From: Leptolyngbya sp. CCY15150
GTDB lineage: Bacteria; Cyanobacteriota; Cyanobacteriia; RECH01
Length of the DNA: 64,000 nucleotides
Assembly: GCF_016888135.1 (NCBI RefSeq)
Contig: NZ_JACSWB010000129.1
Span: 1-64,000, forward strand
Direction of reading: 5' to 3'
A program made the translations under genes and the position numbers. The notes under the pieces are model-generated. The model was not told the DNA's origin, did not search any database, and was given only the letters and a program-made list of their open reading frames with translations. Each line of letters opens with the position of its first letter. The stretch's first letter is position 1. Positions 27,664 through 36,281 of this stretch are shown piece after piece.

Positions 27664-29238
27664 ATGACTCTCAACGACGAAAATACTATTCCGGCCCCTT
27701 GTGGAGCCGACGATCCGGGTCAAATTAAAGACCACTTTGACCTATTTCAGACTCAACCTTACCAAGATCTGTTTGACTATAAGCGGCAATTCGAAGGTGC
27801 CCATAGCCCAGAAAAAATTGCTGAAATAGCTGAATGGACAAAAGGCTGGGATTATCGGGAAAAGAACTTTGCCCGAGAAGCTCTAACTATTAATCCTGCT
27901 AAAGCTTGTCAGCCTTTAGGTGCCTTGTTTGTAGCCTCTGGTTTTGAAGGTACGCTGCCCTATAGCCATGGCTCCCAAGGCTGTGTTGCCTATTTCCGTA
28001 GCCACCTTACTCGTAACTATAAGGAGCCTTTCCAAGCTGTATCTTCATCCATGACAGAAGATGCCGCTGTATTTGGTGGACTAAGCAACCTGAAACAGGG
28101 CTTAGAAAATTCCTATACCCTCTATAAGCCAAAGATGATTGCTCTTTGCACCACCTGTATGGCTGAGGTTATTGGTGATGATATCGGGGCCTATATCACC
28201 ACAGCTAAAAAAGAAGGACATATTCCCGAAGATCTACCCGTGCCGGCTGCCCACACCCCTAGTTTTGTGGGTTCCCACATTACCGGCTATGACAACATGC
28301 TGAAGTCTATTCTCAACACCTTAGTCACGGATAAAAAAGCTGACACGTCAAATGGTAAGGTTAACTTTAACCTAGGCTTTGACCCCTACATCGGCAATAT
28401 CCGTGAGCTGAAGAGAATTTTAGGTCTGTTTGGCATTGACTACACTATTCTGTCGGATAACTCTGATACCTTTGACTCTCCCAATACCGGCGAGTTCAAA
28501 ATGTATAACGGTCTCACAACCTTGGCTGAGACAGCCGACGCAATTAACGCTGAAGGAACCGTCTTTTTCCAGACCTACACGACTCCAAAAACCCAAGAGT
28601 ATATCGCTAAGGAATGGGATCAAAAGACCTATAACTTCCGTCCCTTTGGCATCAAGGGTACGGACGAGTTCCTCATGTCATTATCGGCTATCACCGGCAA
28701 GCCCATTCCCCTGGAGCTTCAGCAGGAGCGAGGTCGAGCTGTGGATGCTCTAACTGACTCCCAAGCCTGGATTCACGGCAAGCGAGTGGCTCTCTACGGT
28801 GATCCTGACCATACGTTGAATCTGATCCAGTTCTTGCTAGAAATGGGAGCGGAGCCAGTTCATATCGTCGTTACGAACTCCAACGATGAATTTGAAGCAG
28901 AAGCCCGTGAGATGCTGACGAACAGCCCTTATGGACAAAATGCTACGGTATGGGGTAAGAAAGACCTCTGGCACTTGCGATCGCTCATGTTTACTGAGCC
29001 GGTAGATTTGCTAATTGGCAATTCCTACGGCAAGTATCTGTGGCGTGACACTGGCACACCCCTTGTGCGTATTGGTTATCCGATCTTTGATCGCCATCAT
29101 ATGCATCGCTATGCAACGCTTGGCTATCAGGGTGCTATCAACCAGTTCAACTGGATTATTAATACCATCCTGGATGAACTGGATCGCAAAACCAGCACAA
29201 TTGCCAAGACTGATATTTCCTTTGATTTGATTCGCTAG
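27664..29238 (+). CDS. nifK: NifK, nitrogenase MoFe protein beta subunit
   Basis: The 524-aa protein has P-cluster ligands in NPAKACQPLGALFVASGFEG, HGSQGCVAYFRSHL and CTTCMAEVIGDD. The beta-Ser region SSSMTEDAAVFGG and the C-terminal fold RIGYPIFDRHHMHR are also present. AAGGAGA precedes the ATG. The 164-bp gap from nifD holds the long-range stem. Confidence 0.98.
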   Translation: MTLNDENTIPAPCGADDPGQIKDHFDLFQTQPYQDLFDYKRQFEGAHSPEKIAEIAEWTKGWDYREKNFAREALTINPAKACQPLGALFVASGFEGTLPYSHGSQGCVAYFRSHLTRNYKEPFQAVSSSMTEDAAVFGGLSNLKQGLENSYTLYKPKMIALCTTCMAEVIGDDIGAYITTAKKEGHIPEDLPVPAAHTPSFVGSHITGYDNMLKSILNTLVTDKKADTSNGKVNFNLGFDPYIGNIRELKRILGLFGIDYTILSDNSDTFDSPNTGEFKMYNGLTTLAETADAINAEGTVFFQTYTTPKTQEYIAKEWDQKTYNFRPFGIKGTDEFLMSLSAITGKPIPLELQQERGRAVDALTDSQAWIHGKRVALYGDPDHTLNLIQFLLEMGAEPVHIVVTNSNDEFEAEAREMLTNSPYGQNATVWGKKDLWHLRSLMFTEPVDLLIGNSYGKYLWRDTGTPLVRIGYPIFDRHHMHRYATLGYQGAINQFNWIINTILDELDRKTSTIAKTDISFDLIR

Positions 29239-29244
29239 TCCAAT

Positions 29245-29275
29245 CTGGCCAGATACATTCGGTGTATCTGGCCAG
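29245..29275 (+). terminator. strong hairpin after nifK
   Basis: CTGGCCAGATACA (29245-29257) and TGTATCTGGCCAG (29263-29275) form a perfect 13-bp stem with a 5-nt loop. A TATTCC tail rather than a long T-tract follows. It is placed to separate abundant nifHDK mRNA from the downstream assembly genes, as an attenuator or RNase barrier. Confidence 0.65.
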
Positions 29276-29290
29276 TATTCCCAGGAATAA

Positions 29291-29590
29291 ATGATGACTC
29301 TTTCAGAAAACATTGAACTTGATGCTCCACCCGTTTTTGAGCTAGGCAACCGAGTACGAGTTCGCAGGCTAATCCGCAATGATGGTACATTTCCCGGTAA
29401 AGATATTGGCTTTCACCTAGCCCAAAAGGGAGATATCGGTTACGTGATTGGTATTGGAACCTATTTGCAACGAGTGTATATCTACTCTGTGCATTTTCTG
29501 GAAAGCAACTATGTTGTTGGTTGCCTTAGCAAAGAATTAGAGCTTGCTGAAGACCTTGCTCATGTATCTGTCGCCGACTCGCTCACCTAA
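29291..29590 (+). CDS. nifZ: NifZ
   Basis: The 99-aa protein (start 29291 or the adjacent ATG 29294) has the family core PPVFELGNRVRVRRLIRNDG, then GKDIG-(8)-KGDIGYVIGIGTYLQRVYIYSVHFLESNYVVGC. NifZ acts in P-cluster maturation of NifDK, consistent with its position right after nifK. Confidence 0.9.
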   Translation: MMTLSENIELDAPPVFELGNRVRVRRLIRNDGTFPGKDIGFHLAQKGDIGYVIGIGTYLQRVYIYSVHFLESNYVVGCLSKELELAEDLAHVSVADSLT

Positions 29591-29626
29591 TGTTTGCTTT
29601 AGTTCACTTCTTTATTCCTACCTACC

Positions 29627-32509
29627 ATGACTCTCACCCAAGGCAAACTCAACCAACTCCTAACCCAGCCCGGCTGTGAGCACAACCACAAGAAAGGTGG
29701 TCAAGGTAAACATAAAGCGTGCCAACAACAGGCTCAACCTGGTGCAGCTCAGGGTGGTTGTGCTTTTGATGGAGCCAGCATTGCGCTTGTTCCGATCACT
29801 GATGTGGCTCATGTCGTCCATGGCCCAATTGCTTGTGCCGGGAACTCATGGGGTAGCCGGGGTAGCTTGTCCTCAGGGCCGATGATCTATAAATTAGGCT
29901 TCACCACCGACTTAAGTGAAAATGACATTATCTTTGGCGGTGAAAAGAAGCTCTATCAAGCCATTTATGAAGTCAAGACACGCTACAGTCCTGCTGCCGT
30001 TTTTGTATATCTAACCTGTGTTACAGCGCTAATCGGAGATGATTTAGAAGCCGTATGCCGGGTAGCTAGCCAGAAATTTGAGATTCCTGTGATTCCTGTG
30101 ACCTCTCCTGGATTTGTTGGCAGTAAAAATCTGGGCAACCGTATCGGCGGCGAAGCACTGCTCACCTATGTGGTAGGAACGGCTGAGCCTGAGATCACAA
30201 CGCCCTATGACATTAATTTAATCGGTGAATATAATATTGCAGGAGAAATGTGGGGAGTGCTTCCCCTTTTGGAACAGCTAGGTATTCGTGTTTTAGCTAA
30301 GATAACTGGAGATGCTCGCTACCATGATGTGGCCTGTGCCCATCGGGCTAAGCTCAACGTGATGATCTGCTCCAAGGCACTGATCAATATGGCTCAAGCA
30401 ATGGAGGAACGCTACGGCATTCCCTACATCGAAGCCTCAATCTACGGCATTGAAGATATGAATCACTTACTGCGTAGTATCGCAGCTAAGCTAGGAGATG
30501 CTAATTTGCAGGCTCGGGTTGAGACCCTCATCGCCCGTGAAACAGCCCACCTAGATGACGTTCTTGCTCCGTACCGCGATCGCCTCCGTGGTAAACGAGT
30601 CGTGCTTTATACTGGAGGCGTTAAAAGCTGGTCTATTATTTCTGCTGCTAAAGACCTAGGAATTGATGTGGTGGCCACCAGCACTAAAAAGAGTACAGAG
30701 GAAGATAAGGCTCGTATCAAGACTCTGCTGGGTCAAGATGGCATCATGATGCAGAAGGGCAACGCTCAAGAATTGCTGACCGTGATTGCTAAAACCAAGG
30801 CGGACATGTTGATTGCTGGTGGACGCAATCAGTACACTGCTCTCAAGGCCCGCATCCCTTTTCTTGATATTAACCAGGAGCGCCATCACCCCTATGCTGG
30901 TTATGTTGGCATGGTGGAAATGGCTAAGGAACTGGATGAAGCGCTGCATAGCCCGGTGTGGCGGCAAGCACGGTTAGCACCGCCCTGGGATAAGCGTGAG
31001 CCGATCGATGATGTCTCACCCGCGTCTGATGATTTGACCTCTATCACCCAGGTGCTCTCTCGTCAAAAGTCTCTCACGGTCAATCCTCTCAAGCAAAGTC
31101 AACCTCTGGGGGCAGCTCTAGCCTTTCTGGGGATTCAGGGGATGATGCCCCTATTCCACGGCTCCCAGGGCTGTACAGCCTTTGCCAAGGTTATGCTAGT
31201 GCGTCACTTTCGCGAAGCTATTCCCCTTTCCACCACAGCCATGACGGAAGTCAGCACGATCTTGGGCGGTGAGAGTAATGTGGAAACTGCAATTTTAACC
31301 TTGCTAGAAAAATCCCAGCCCCAGATCATCGGTCTTTGCACCACAGGATTGACAGAAACCCGAGGCGATGACATGCCGGATATTCTCCGCACTATCCGCG
31401 ATCGCCACCCGGAGCTAGTCAATTTCCCCATCCCCTTGGCGGCAACACCTGATTTTAAGGGAGCGTTGCAGGATGGCTATGCGGCAGCCGTTGAGGCGTT
31501 GGTGCGGGATGTACCGTTTGACCTGGAGATTGCTCAGGCGGCTTGTCAGGACAGCGATCAGGACAGCTTCAAAAATCAGGATAGCGATCAGGGAAAGCGA
31601 TCGCCCTCTGACAACCACCTGACTTCCCTTGCTTCTCGCTTGTCCAGAAAACAGCTTCAGATCACAGTTTTAGCAGGGCCATCCCTGTCTCCTGGAGATG
31701 TGCAGGCTGTGAAAGATATGATCGAGCTGTTTCATATGACGGCTGTGGTAGTGCCCGATCTTTCCGCCTCCCTCGATGGTCATTTAGCCAACGATTATCA
31801 AGCCGTTACTACTGGCGGTACCCCACTATCCCATCTGCGTTGCCTGGGTGACTCTGTCTTTACCCTTGCCCTAGGTCAGTCTATGGCTGCTGCTGCTGCC
31901 CAAGTACACCAACGCTTCGGCACAGAGTTTGAGGTTTTTCATAGCCTCACCGGGCTAGAAGCGGTTGATCGCTTTCTACATCGGCTATCGCTTGTCAGCC
32001 AACAGCCTATGCCTGAAAAAGTTTGGCAGCAGCGCCAGCAGTTACAGGATGCGCTGCTCGATACCCACTTTTTCTTTGGTCGCAAACGAGTGGCTCTAGC
32101 CCTAGAACCCGATCTACTCTACCGTATGGCATGGTGGTTGACGACAACTGGTTCCACTGTCCATGCCGCCGTTACGACTACCAAATCTCCCTTGCTTAAA
32201 CATCTACCCATTGATACCGTCACGATTGGTGACCTAGAAGATCTGGAAGATCTGGCTGTTGGCGCAGATCTCATTATTGCTAACTCCAATGCTAAGGGAC
32301 TAGCCCAGCGCTTGGGTATCCCTCTCTACCGTCTTGGCTTTCCCATTTTTGATCGCCTCGGCAACGGGCGTCATTGCACCGTTGGCTACAGCGGCACAAC
32401 TCAACTCCTGTTTGACATCGGCAATATCTTTCTTGATGCTGATGAGGCCGCAGCCCACGCCTTGGTGTATGGGTGGCAAGAGGGCGATCGCTCTGCTAAG
32501 ACTGGATAA
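29627..32509 (+). CDS. nifEN: fused NifE-NifN, FeMo-cofactor assembly scaffold
   Basis: The 960-aa protein joins NifE (about 1-455) and NifN (about 475-960) in one frame. NifE carries cluster cysteines in GGCAFDGASIAL, HGPIACAGNSWGS and YLTCVTALIGDD. NifN begins around SITQVLSRQKSLTVNPLKQS with QPLG, then HGSQGCTAFAKVML and CTTGLTETRGDDM. The linker (PPWDKREPIDDVSPASDDL) contains no Met, so a hidden separate nifN start is unlikely. NifEN normally is an alpha2beta2 scaffold where NifB-co is matured with Mo and homocitrate. The NifN part has a Gln/Asp/Ser-rich insertion near 641-665 made of DNA repeats. Confidence 0.95.
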   Translation: MTLTQGKLNQLLTQPGCEHNHKKGGQGKHKACQQQAQPGAAQGGCAFDGASIALVPITDVAHVVHGPIACAGNSWGSRGSLSSGPMIYKLGFTTDLSENDIIFGGEKKLYQAIYEVKTRYSPAAVFVYLTCVTALIGDDLEAVCRVASQKFEIPVIPVTSPGFVGSKNLGNRIGGEALLTYVVGTAEPEITTPYDINLIGEYNIAGEMWGVLPLLEQLGIRVLAKITGDARYHDVACAHRAKLNVMICSKALINMAQAMEERYGIPYIEASIYGIEDMNHLLRSIAAKLGDANLQARVETLIARETAHLDDVLAPYRDRLRGKRVVLYTGGVKSWSIISAAKDLGIDVVATSTKKSTEEDKARIKTLLGQDGIMMQKGNAQELLTVIAKTKADMLIAGGRNQYTALKARIPFLDINQERHHPYAGYVGMVEMAKELDEALHSPVWRQARLAPPWDKREPIDDVSPASDDLTSITQVLSRQKSLTVNPLKQSQPLGAALAFLGIQGMMPLFHGSQGCTAFAKVMLVRHFREAIPLSTTAMTEVSTILGGESNVETAILTLLEKSQPQIIGLCTTGLTETRGDDMPDILRTIRDRHPELVNFPIPLAATPDFKGALQDGYAAAVEALVRDVPFDLEIAQAACQDSDQDSFKNQDSDQGKRSPSDNHLTSLASRLSRKQLQITVLAGPSLSPGDVQAVKDMIELFHMTAVVVPDLSASLDGHLANDYQAVTTGGTPLSHLRCLGDSVFTLALGQSMAAAAAQVHQRFGTEFEVFHSLTGLEAVDRFLHRLSLVSQQPMPEKVWQQRQQLQDALLDTHFFFGRKRVALALEPDLLYRMAWWLTTTGSTVHAAVTTTKSPLLKHLPIDTVTIGDLEDLEDLAVGADLIIANSNAKGLAQRLGIPLYRLGFPIFDRLGNGRHCTVGYSGTTQLLFDIGNIFLDADEAAAHALVYGWQEGDRSAKTG

Positions 32510-32566
32510 TGATGGTCCTTGACCCAACTGTTTCCCGATTTCCATTTATGATGAGGAGACCTCACG

Positions 32567-33004
32567 ATGAAAATTGCCTTCACCACCAACGACTCAGTTC
32601 ACATTAATGCGCACTTCGGCTGGGCCAAGCAAGTCGATGTCTATGATGTCAATACTGAAGGTTATACCCAATTAGAAACCTTAGAATTCCAAGGGGATCT
32701 AAAAGAAGATGGTAATGAAGATAAGTTAGAGCCCAAACTTAAGGCGCTGCATGACTGCACGATTATCTATGTTGCTGCCATTGGCGGCAGTGCAGCAGCG
32801 CGGCTCATCCATCGAAATATTACCCCCATTCAGGCAAAATCAGAGCAGGACGAGATCCAGGATGTACTCGATCGCCTGGTAGAGACGTTGAAAGGCAGTC
32901 CACCGCCCTGGCTGCGTAAAGCCCTCCTGAAGGGACAACCTCGTAATTTTGATGATGTCTTGACAGATACTGTAAACCCTAGCCAGCAGGAGGTTGTCCT
33001 ATGA
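32567..33004 (+). CDS. nifX: NifX, FeMo-cofactor precursor carrier
   Basis: The 145-aa protein starts KIAFTTNDSVHINAHFGWAK, the NifX/NafY cofactor-binding fold (compare NQHFGHAKE in NifB). It is thought to carry NifB-co or VK-cluster between NifB and NifEN. It has an ATGA overlap with the next gene (33001-33004). GAGGAG precedes the ATG. Confidence 0.93.
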   Translation: MKIAFTTNDSVHINAHFGWAKQVDVYDVNTEGYTQLETLEFQGDLKEDGNEDKLEPKLKALHDCTIIYVAAIGGSAAARLIHRNITPIQAKSEQDEIQDVLDRLVETLKGSPPPWLRKALLKGQPRNFDDVLTDTVNPSQQEVVL

Positions 33005-33480
33005 GCCCTGTCGAAACGACCACTACCCTGGATGCCGCCCTCTTGATCGATGCTTCTCCCTTTCTTAAAGCCATCGTGCAGCAAATTCGCGCTAATGATG
33101 CCTATGGTACCTTACGCAATTGGTCAGATGAACTCTTACTCAAGCCCTATGTAATCAGCAAAGCCCAAAAGCGTGAGATTTCTGTAGAAGGTGAGGTTAA
33201 CGCTATCACCCAAGGTCGGATTATGGCCTTCCATAGAGCGATCGCTTATCGTATTGAAGAAGAAACAGGCCAGCTTTCCCAGGTGGTGATTGACCTGAGC
33301 CACGAAGGATTTGGCTGGGCATTAATTTTTTCCGGTCGGCTGATTCTAGTTAGTAAAACCCTGCGTGATGCCCAGCGCTTTGGTTTTGACTCCCTTGAAA
33401 AACTTAGCACGGAAGGAGAAAAACTAGTGGACAAAGGGATTGCGCTAGCCCGGCAATATCCTGAAGTCTGTGATATCTAA
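33001..33480 (+). CDS. NifX-associated nitrogen fixation protein (DUF269)
   Basis: The 159-aa protein has the DUF269 pattern: FLKAIVQQIRANDAYGTLRN, W-S-DELLLKPYVI and RIMAFHRAIAYRIEEETG, then DLSHEGFGWALIFSGRLILVSKTLRDAQRFGF. This family always travels with nifX. Its molecular role is not settled. Coupled to nifX by a 4-bp overlap. Confidence 0.92.
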   Translation: MSPVETTTTLDAALLIDASPFLKAIVQQIRANDAYGTLRNWSDELLLKPYVISKAQKREISVEGEVNAITQGRIMAFHRAIAYRIEEETGQLSQVVIDLSHEGFGWALIFSGRLILVSKTLRDAQRFGFDSLEKLSTEGEKLVDKGIALARQYPEVCDI

Positions 33481-33493
33481 CCTGCTCTAATCT

Positions 33494-33727
33494 ATGGTTG
33501 TGGCTATGACTCAAGTAACCCAATCTGCTACCGTCGATGAGTTACGACAACAGATCAAAAAGTTGAACAGTAAAGCCGGTCAGCTCAAGATGGATCTTCA
33601 TGATATTGCTGAAGGTTTACCCGCCGACCTAGATCAACTCCTCGATACTGCTGCCCGCACTCATGCCATCTATTGCCAGCTTCGTGACCTTAAGCAACAG
33701 CTCAAAACGTTAGAGGATAAGCTATGA
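33494..33727 (+). CDS. CCE_0567-type small helical protein
   Basis: The 77-aa helical protein reads VDELRQQIKKLNSKAGQLKM, then DLHDIAEGLPADLDQLLDTAARTHAIYCQLRDLKQQL, matching the DUF683/CCE_0567 family, a small metal-binding two-helix protein of cyanobacterial nif clusters. The start may be 33494 or 33506. It overlaps nifW by 4 bp. Confidence 0.9.
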   Translation: MVVAMTQVTQSATVDELRQQIKKLNSKAGQLKMDLHDIAEGLPADLDQLLDTAARTHAIYCQLRDLKQQLKTLEDKL

Positions 33728-34041
33728 TGACGCTACGCCCCACCCTTGCCCAGTTTAACCAGATTAAAGATGCGGAGGCCTACTTTGAGTTTTTTGGATT
33801 GACCTATGATCCGCATATTGTCAATGTCAATCGCTTACATATTCTGAGAAAGTTTTCCCAACTGGTGAGTGCTGAAGATTCATCCCAGGATGATGATCAA
33901 CTGCTCAAGGCTTACAGGCAAGCTCTACAAACGGCTTATAACCTGTTTGTGACTTCCAACTCTGTTGAACAAAAGCTGTTCAAGGTTTTTCAAGACAGAC
34001 CTAAGAATATCGTAATGTTGTCTGACATTGGTATGGAGTAA
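33724..34041 (+). CDS. nifW: NifW, nitrogenase-stabilizing protein
   Basis: The 105-aa protein has the core AEAYFEFFGLTYDPHIVNVN-type sequence (here DAEAYFEFFGLTYDP) and NSVEQKLFKVFQDRPKNIV, as in NifW, which protects or helps maturation of the MoFe protein. Its 4-bp overlap with the preceding gene indicates coupled translation. Confidence 0.93.
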   Translation: MMTLRPTLAQFNQIKDAEAYFEFFGLTYDPHIVNVNRLHILRKFSQLVSAEDSSQDDDQLLKAYRQALQTAYNLFVTSNSVEQKLFKVFQDRPKNIVMLSDIGME

Positions 34042-34091
34042 GATCTAATAACCTCTAACATAATGGAGCGATCGCCCCCCAATCCAGGCTA

Positions 34092-34155
34092 GGCGTTGCT
34101 GAATCGATATATGATTTGCTCGCGTTCCGATGTCATAGCCTCATTCAGCAACGCC
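34092..34155. mobile_element. MITE copy 7 (64 bp, chimeric) inside the nif operon
   Basis: The ends are GGCGTTGCTGAATCG and CATTCAGCAACGCC. The flanks CCAGGCTA (34084-34091) and CCATGCTA (34156-34163) match at 7 of 8. The left half matches subfamily A (ATATGATTTGCTC) and the right half subfamily B (TTCCGATGTCATAGCCTCATTC), so it is a recombinant or internally deleted element. It lies between nifW and hesA. Confidence 0.88.
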
Positions 34156-34224
34156 CCATGCTAATCTATCTCAGTCTTACGGATCATATTGCTGTTGTTC
34201 GTTGCATTCCTACGTTTTAACCCT

Positions 34225-35016
34225 ATGCTTCCCCTTCTTACGCCCATTGAACTTGAACGTTACCACCGCCAGATCATGCTACCTGGTCTAGGAGAGATGG
34301 GCCAACGTCGCCTTAAGAATACAACTGCTCTGGTTACTGGCGTTGGTGGCTTAGGGGGAACAGCGGCACTCTATCTAGCAGTGGCTGGCGTAGGGCGACT
34401 GATTCTAGTGCGAGGCGGCAACCTCCAGCGCGACGATCTCAATCGCCAAATTCTGATGACGGATGACTGGGTCGGTAAGCCTAGGGTGTTTAAGGCTCAG
34501 GAAACCTTAGCCCATCTCAATCCCGATATTCAGATTGAAGCGGTCTGTGAATATGTCAATGCGGATAATATTGACTCCCTCGTGCAGCGTGCAGACATCG
34601 CCCTCGACTGTGCTTTTGATTTCAAAGAGCGTGACTTACTGAATGCTACCTGTGTGCGCTGGGGTAAGCCGATGGTCGAAGCAGCTATGAATGATATGGA
34701 TGCTTACCTAACCACGATTGTGCCAGGACAAACTCCCTGCCTTGCCTGCATTTTTCCTGAAAAGCCAGACTGGGATCGTTGGGGCTTTGGAGTTTTGGGC
34801 GCAGTATCCGGTACTCTGGCTTGTCTAGCGGCTTTAGAAGCTATCAAACTGGTGACGGGACTGGGTGAGCCTCTGCTAGGAAAGCTGTTGACGATGGATT
34901 TAGCAAGAGCAGAGTTTGCCAAGCGCCGCGCCTATCATGATCCGAATTGTCCGGTTTGTGGAACATTCAAACAGGAGTCTTCCAGACCATATTGTTTAAG
35001 TCAAAGGATAAGATAA
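34225..35016 (+). CDS. hesA: HesA, ThiF/MoeB-like adenylyltransferase
   Basis: The 263-aa protein starts at ATG 34225 (MLPLLTPIELERYHRQIMLP); a TTG at 34189 would add 12 unrelated residues. The nucleotide-binding loop is VTGVGGLGGTAALYLA, then LVRGGNLQRDDLNRQILMTD and a C-terminal DPNCPVCG zinc knuckle. HesA is a nif-associated E1-like enzyme, possibly for molybdopterin- or sulfur-type chemistry; its role in N2 fixation is auxiliary. A MITE lies in its leader. Confidence 0.9.
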   Translation: MLPLLTPIELERYHRQIMLPGLGEMGQRRLKNTTALVTGVGGLGGTAALYLAVAGVGRLILVRGGNLQRDDLNRQILMTDDWVGKPRVFKAQETLAHLNPDIQIEAVCEYVNADNIDSLVQRADIALDCAFDFKERDLLNATCVRWGKPMVEAAMNDMDAYLTTIVPGQTPCLACIFPEKPDWDRWGFGVLGAVSGTLACLAALEAIKLVTGLGEPLLGKLLTMDLARAEFAKRRAYHDPNCPVCGTFKQESSRPYCLSQRIR

Positions 35017-35130
35017 TATGAACTACGAGCGAGATCCACCCTGCTTGAGGAATCTTCTGACCGCCATGACTAGATGGGACAAACGAATCAACGTGGTGTC
35101 CCAGATATTCTCTAGCAAGTGAGAACTCCC

Positions 35131-35496
35131 ATGACCATTACCCTGACTGAACTAGCAGAGCTCCGCCTTCGTGCGGTGGTTCGCAGCACTCCCAACAACA
35201 GCCCAACCCGAGGTATTCGCTTAGCGGTTAAGGATGGAGGCTGTAACGGTTACGAGTATGACATTAAAATTTCCGACGCTCCCAAATCTGATGACCAAGT
35301 CGTAGAGTCTGGTAGTCTCAAGGTATTCATCGATCCCAAAAGTGCTCCTTTACTTGAGGGTATTGTGGTAGACTATATCGATAGCTTACTGGAGAGTGGC
35401 TTTAAGTTTACTAACCCCAATGCTACCGATACCTGTAGCTGTGGCAAATCGTTCCAAGCTGGAGAATGTAGTCCGGCAGGGGTGCCTTGTTCATAA
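35131..35496 (+). CDS. hesB: HesB, IscA-type Fe-S assembly protein
   Basis: The 121-aa protein starts at ATG 35131 (MTITLTELAELRLRAVV); a GTG at 35119 would add four residues. The conserved GGCNGYEYDI-type cysteine motif and the C-terminal TDTCSCGKSFQAGEC hold the A-type carrier cysteines. It probably delivers [4Fe-4S] clusters to nitrogenase proteins. It lies between hesA and fdxH, as in other cyanobacteria. Confidence 0.92.
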   Translation: MTITLTELAELRLRAVVRSTPNNSPTRGIRLAVKDGGCNGYEYDIKISDAPKSDDQVVESGSLKVFIDPKSAPLLEGIVVDYIDSLLESGFKFTNPNATDTCSCGKSFQAGECSPAGVPCS

Positions 35497-35558
35497 TCCT
35501 CAACCACACTCAACGTTGACTGCGTTCATTTTTATCTCTGTCCTCTACAAGGAGATCG

Positions 35559-35861
35559 ATGATGACAACCTATCAGGTTCGATTGATTAACAAAAAGCGT
35601 AATATTGACGTCACAATTCCTGTTCCCGACGATATGTATATCACGGATGCAGCGGAAGAACATGATATTGAACTCCCCTCCTCCTGCAAATCTGGGGCTT
35701 GTTCTACCTGTGTTGGTAAGCTCGTAGAAGGAGACATTGATCAGGAAGATCAATCATTTTTAGATGATGAGCAAATAGCCAAGGGTTTTGTGTTGTTGTG
35801 TTCAACCTATCCTCGATCAGACTGCACGATTAAGACCCACATGGAAGCTTATTTGGTTTAA
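35559..35861 (+). CDS. fdxH: FdxH, heterocyst-type [2Fe-2S] ferredoxin
   Basis: The 100-aa plant-type ferredoxin has C-x4-C-x2-C...C ligands in [19 protein letters not shown] and [27 protein letters not shown] matches FdxH rather than PetF. FdxH is the direct electron donor to NifH in several cyanobacteria, including non-heterocystous strains. ACAAGGAG precedes the ATG. Confidence 0.93.
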   Translation: MMTTYQVRLINKKRNIDVTIPVPDDMYITDAAEEHDIELPSSCKSGACSTCVGKLVEGDIDQEDQSFLDDEQIAKGFVLLCSTYPRSDCTIKTHMEAYLV

Positions 35862-35907
35862 CCCTAATTGCTCAAACCACCTTAAATTCACACGAGAGGA
35901 ACCTATC

Positions 35908-36204
35908 ATGGCTACATTAACTGGACTTACCTTTGGAGGTCAACCCTGGATTCCCGAGTTTTTGCAGCGCATTAACTGGGAAACCTGTCTAGGCTGTGGT
36001 CGCTGCTTCAAAGTTTGTGGCCGAGGCGTTATGTCCCTGATTGCCCTGAATGACGAGGGAGAGATCGTGGATGAAGACGATGATGATGATGAAGTTGAAC
36101 GGAAAGTGATGCATGTTATCAACGCAGCTAACTGCATTGGCTGTCAAGCATGCGATCGCGTTTGTCCAAAAGGCTGCCATGCCTATGCTCCCATGCCTGC
36201 CTAG
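35908..36204 (+). CDS. fdxB: FdxB, nif-specific ferredoxin III
   Basis: The 98-aa protein starts at ATG 35908 ([18 protein letters not shown]), with GAGAGG before it. It has two [4Fe-4S] motifs, [14 protein letters not shown] and [14 protein letters not shown], linked by the acidic [10 protein letters not shown]. The ferredoxin III family is nif-specific and probably donates electrons during cofactor assembly. Confidence 0.92.
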   Translation: MATLTGLTFGGQPWIPEFLQRINWETCLGCGRCFKVCGRGVMSLIALNDEGEIVDEDDDDDEVERKVMHVINAANCIGCQACDRVCPKGCHAYAPMPA

Positions 36205-36230
36205 AGCGATCGCTTCTCATCTGATAATTC

Positions 36231-36261
36231 TGGGTAGAGAGAGAAGCACCAACTCTACCCA
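36231..36261 (+). other. hairpin between fdxB and the cupin gene
   Basis: TGGGTAGAG (36231-36239) and CTCTACCCA (36253-36261) form a perfect 9-bp stem with a 13-nt loop. It has no T-tract. It is a possible attenuator before the last gene of the arm. Confidence 0.5.
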
Positions 36262-36281
36262 ATCCTTATCCTAGAAGAACC

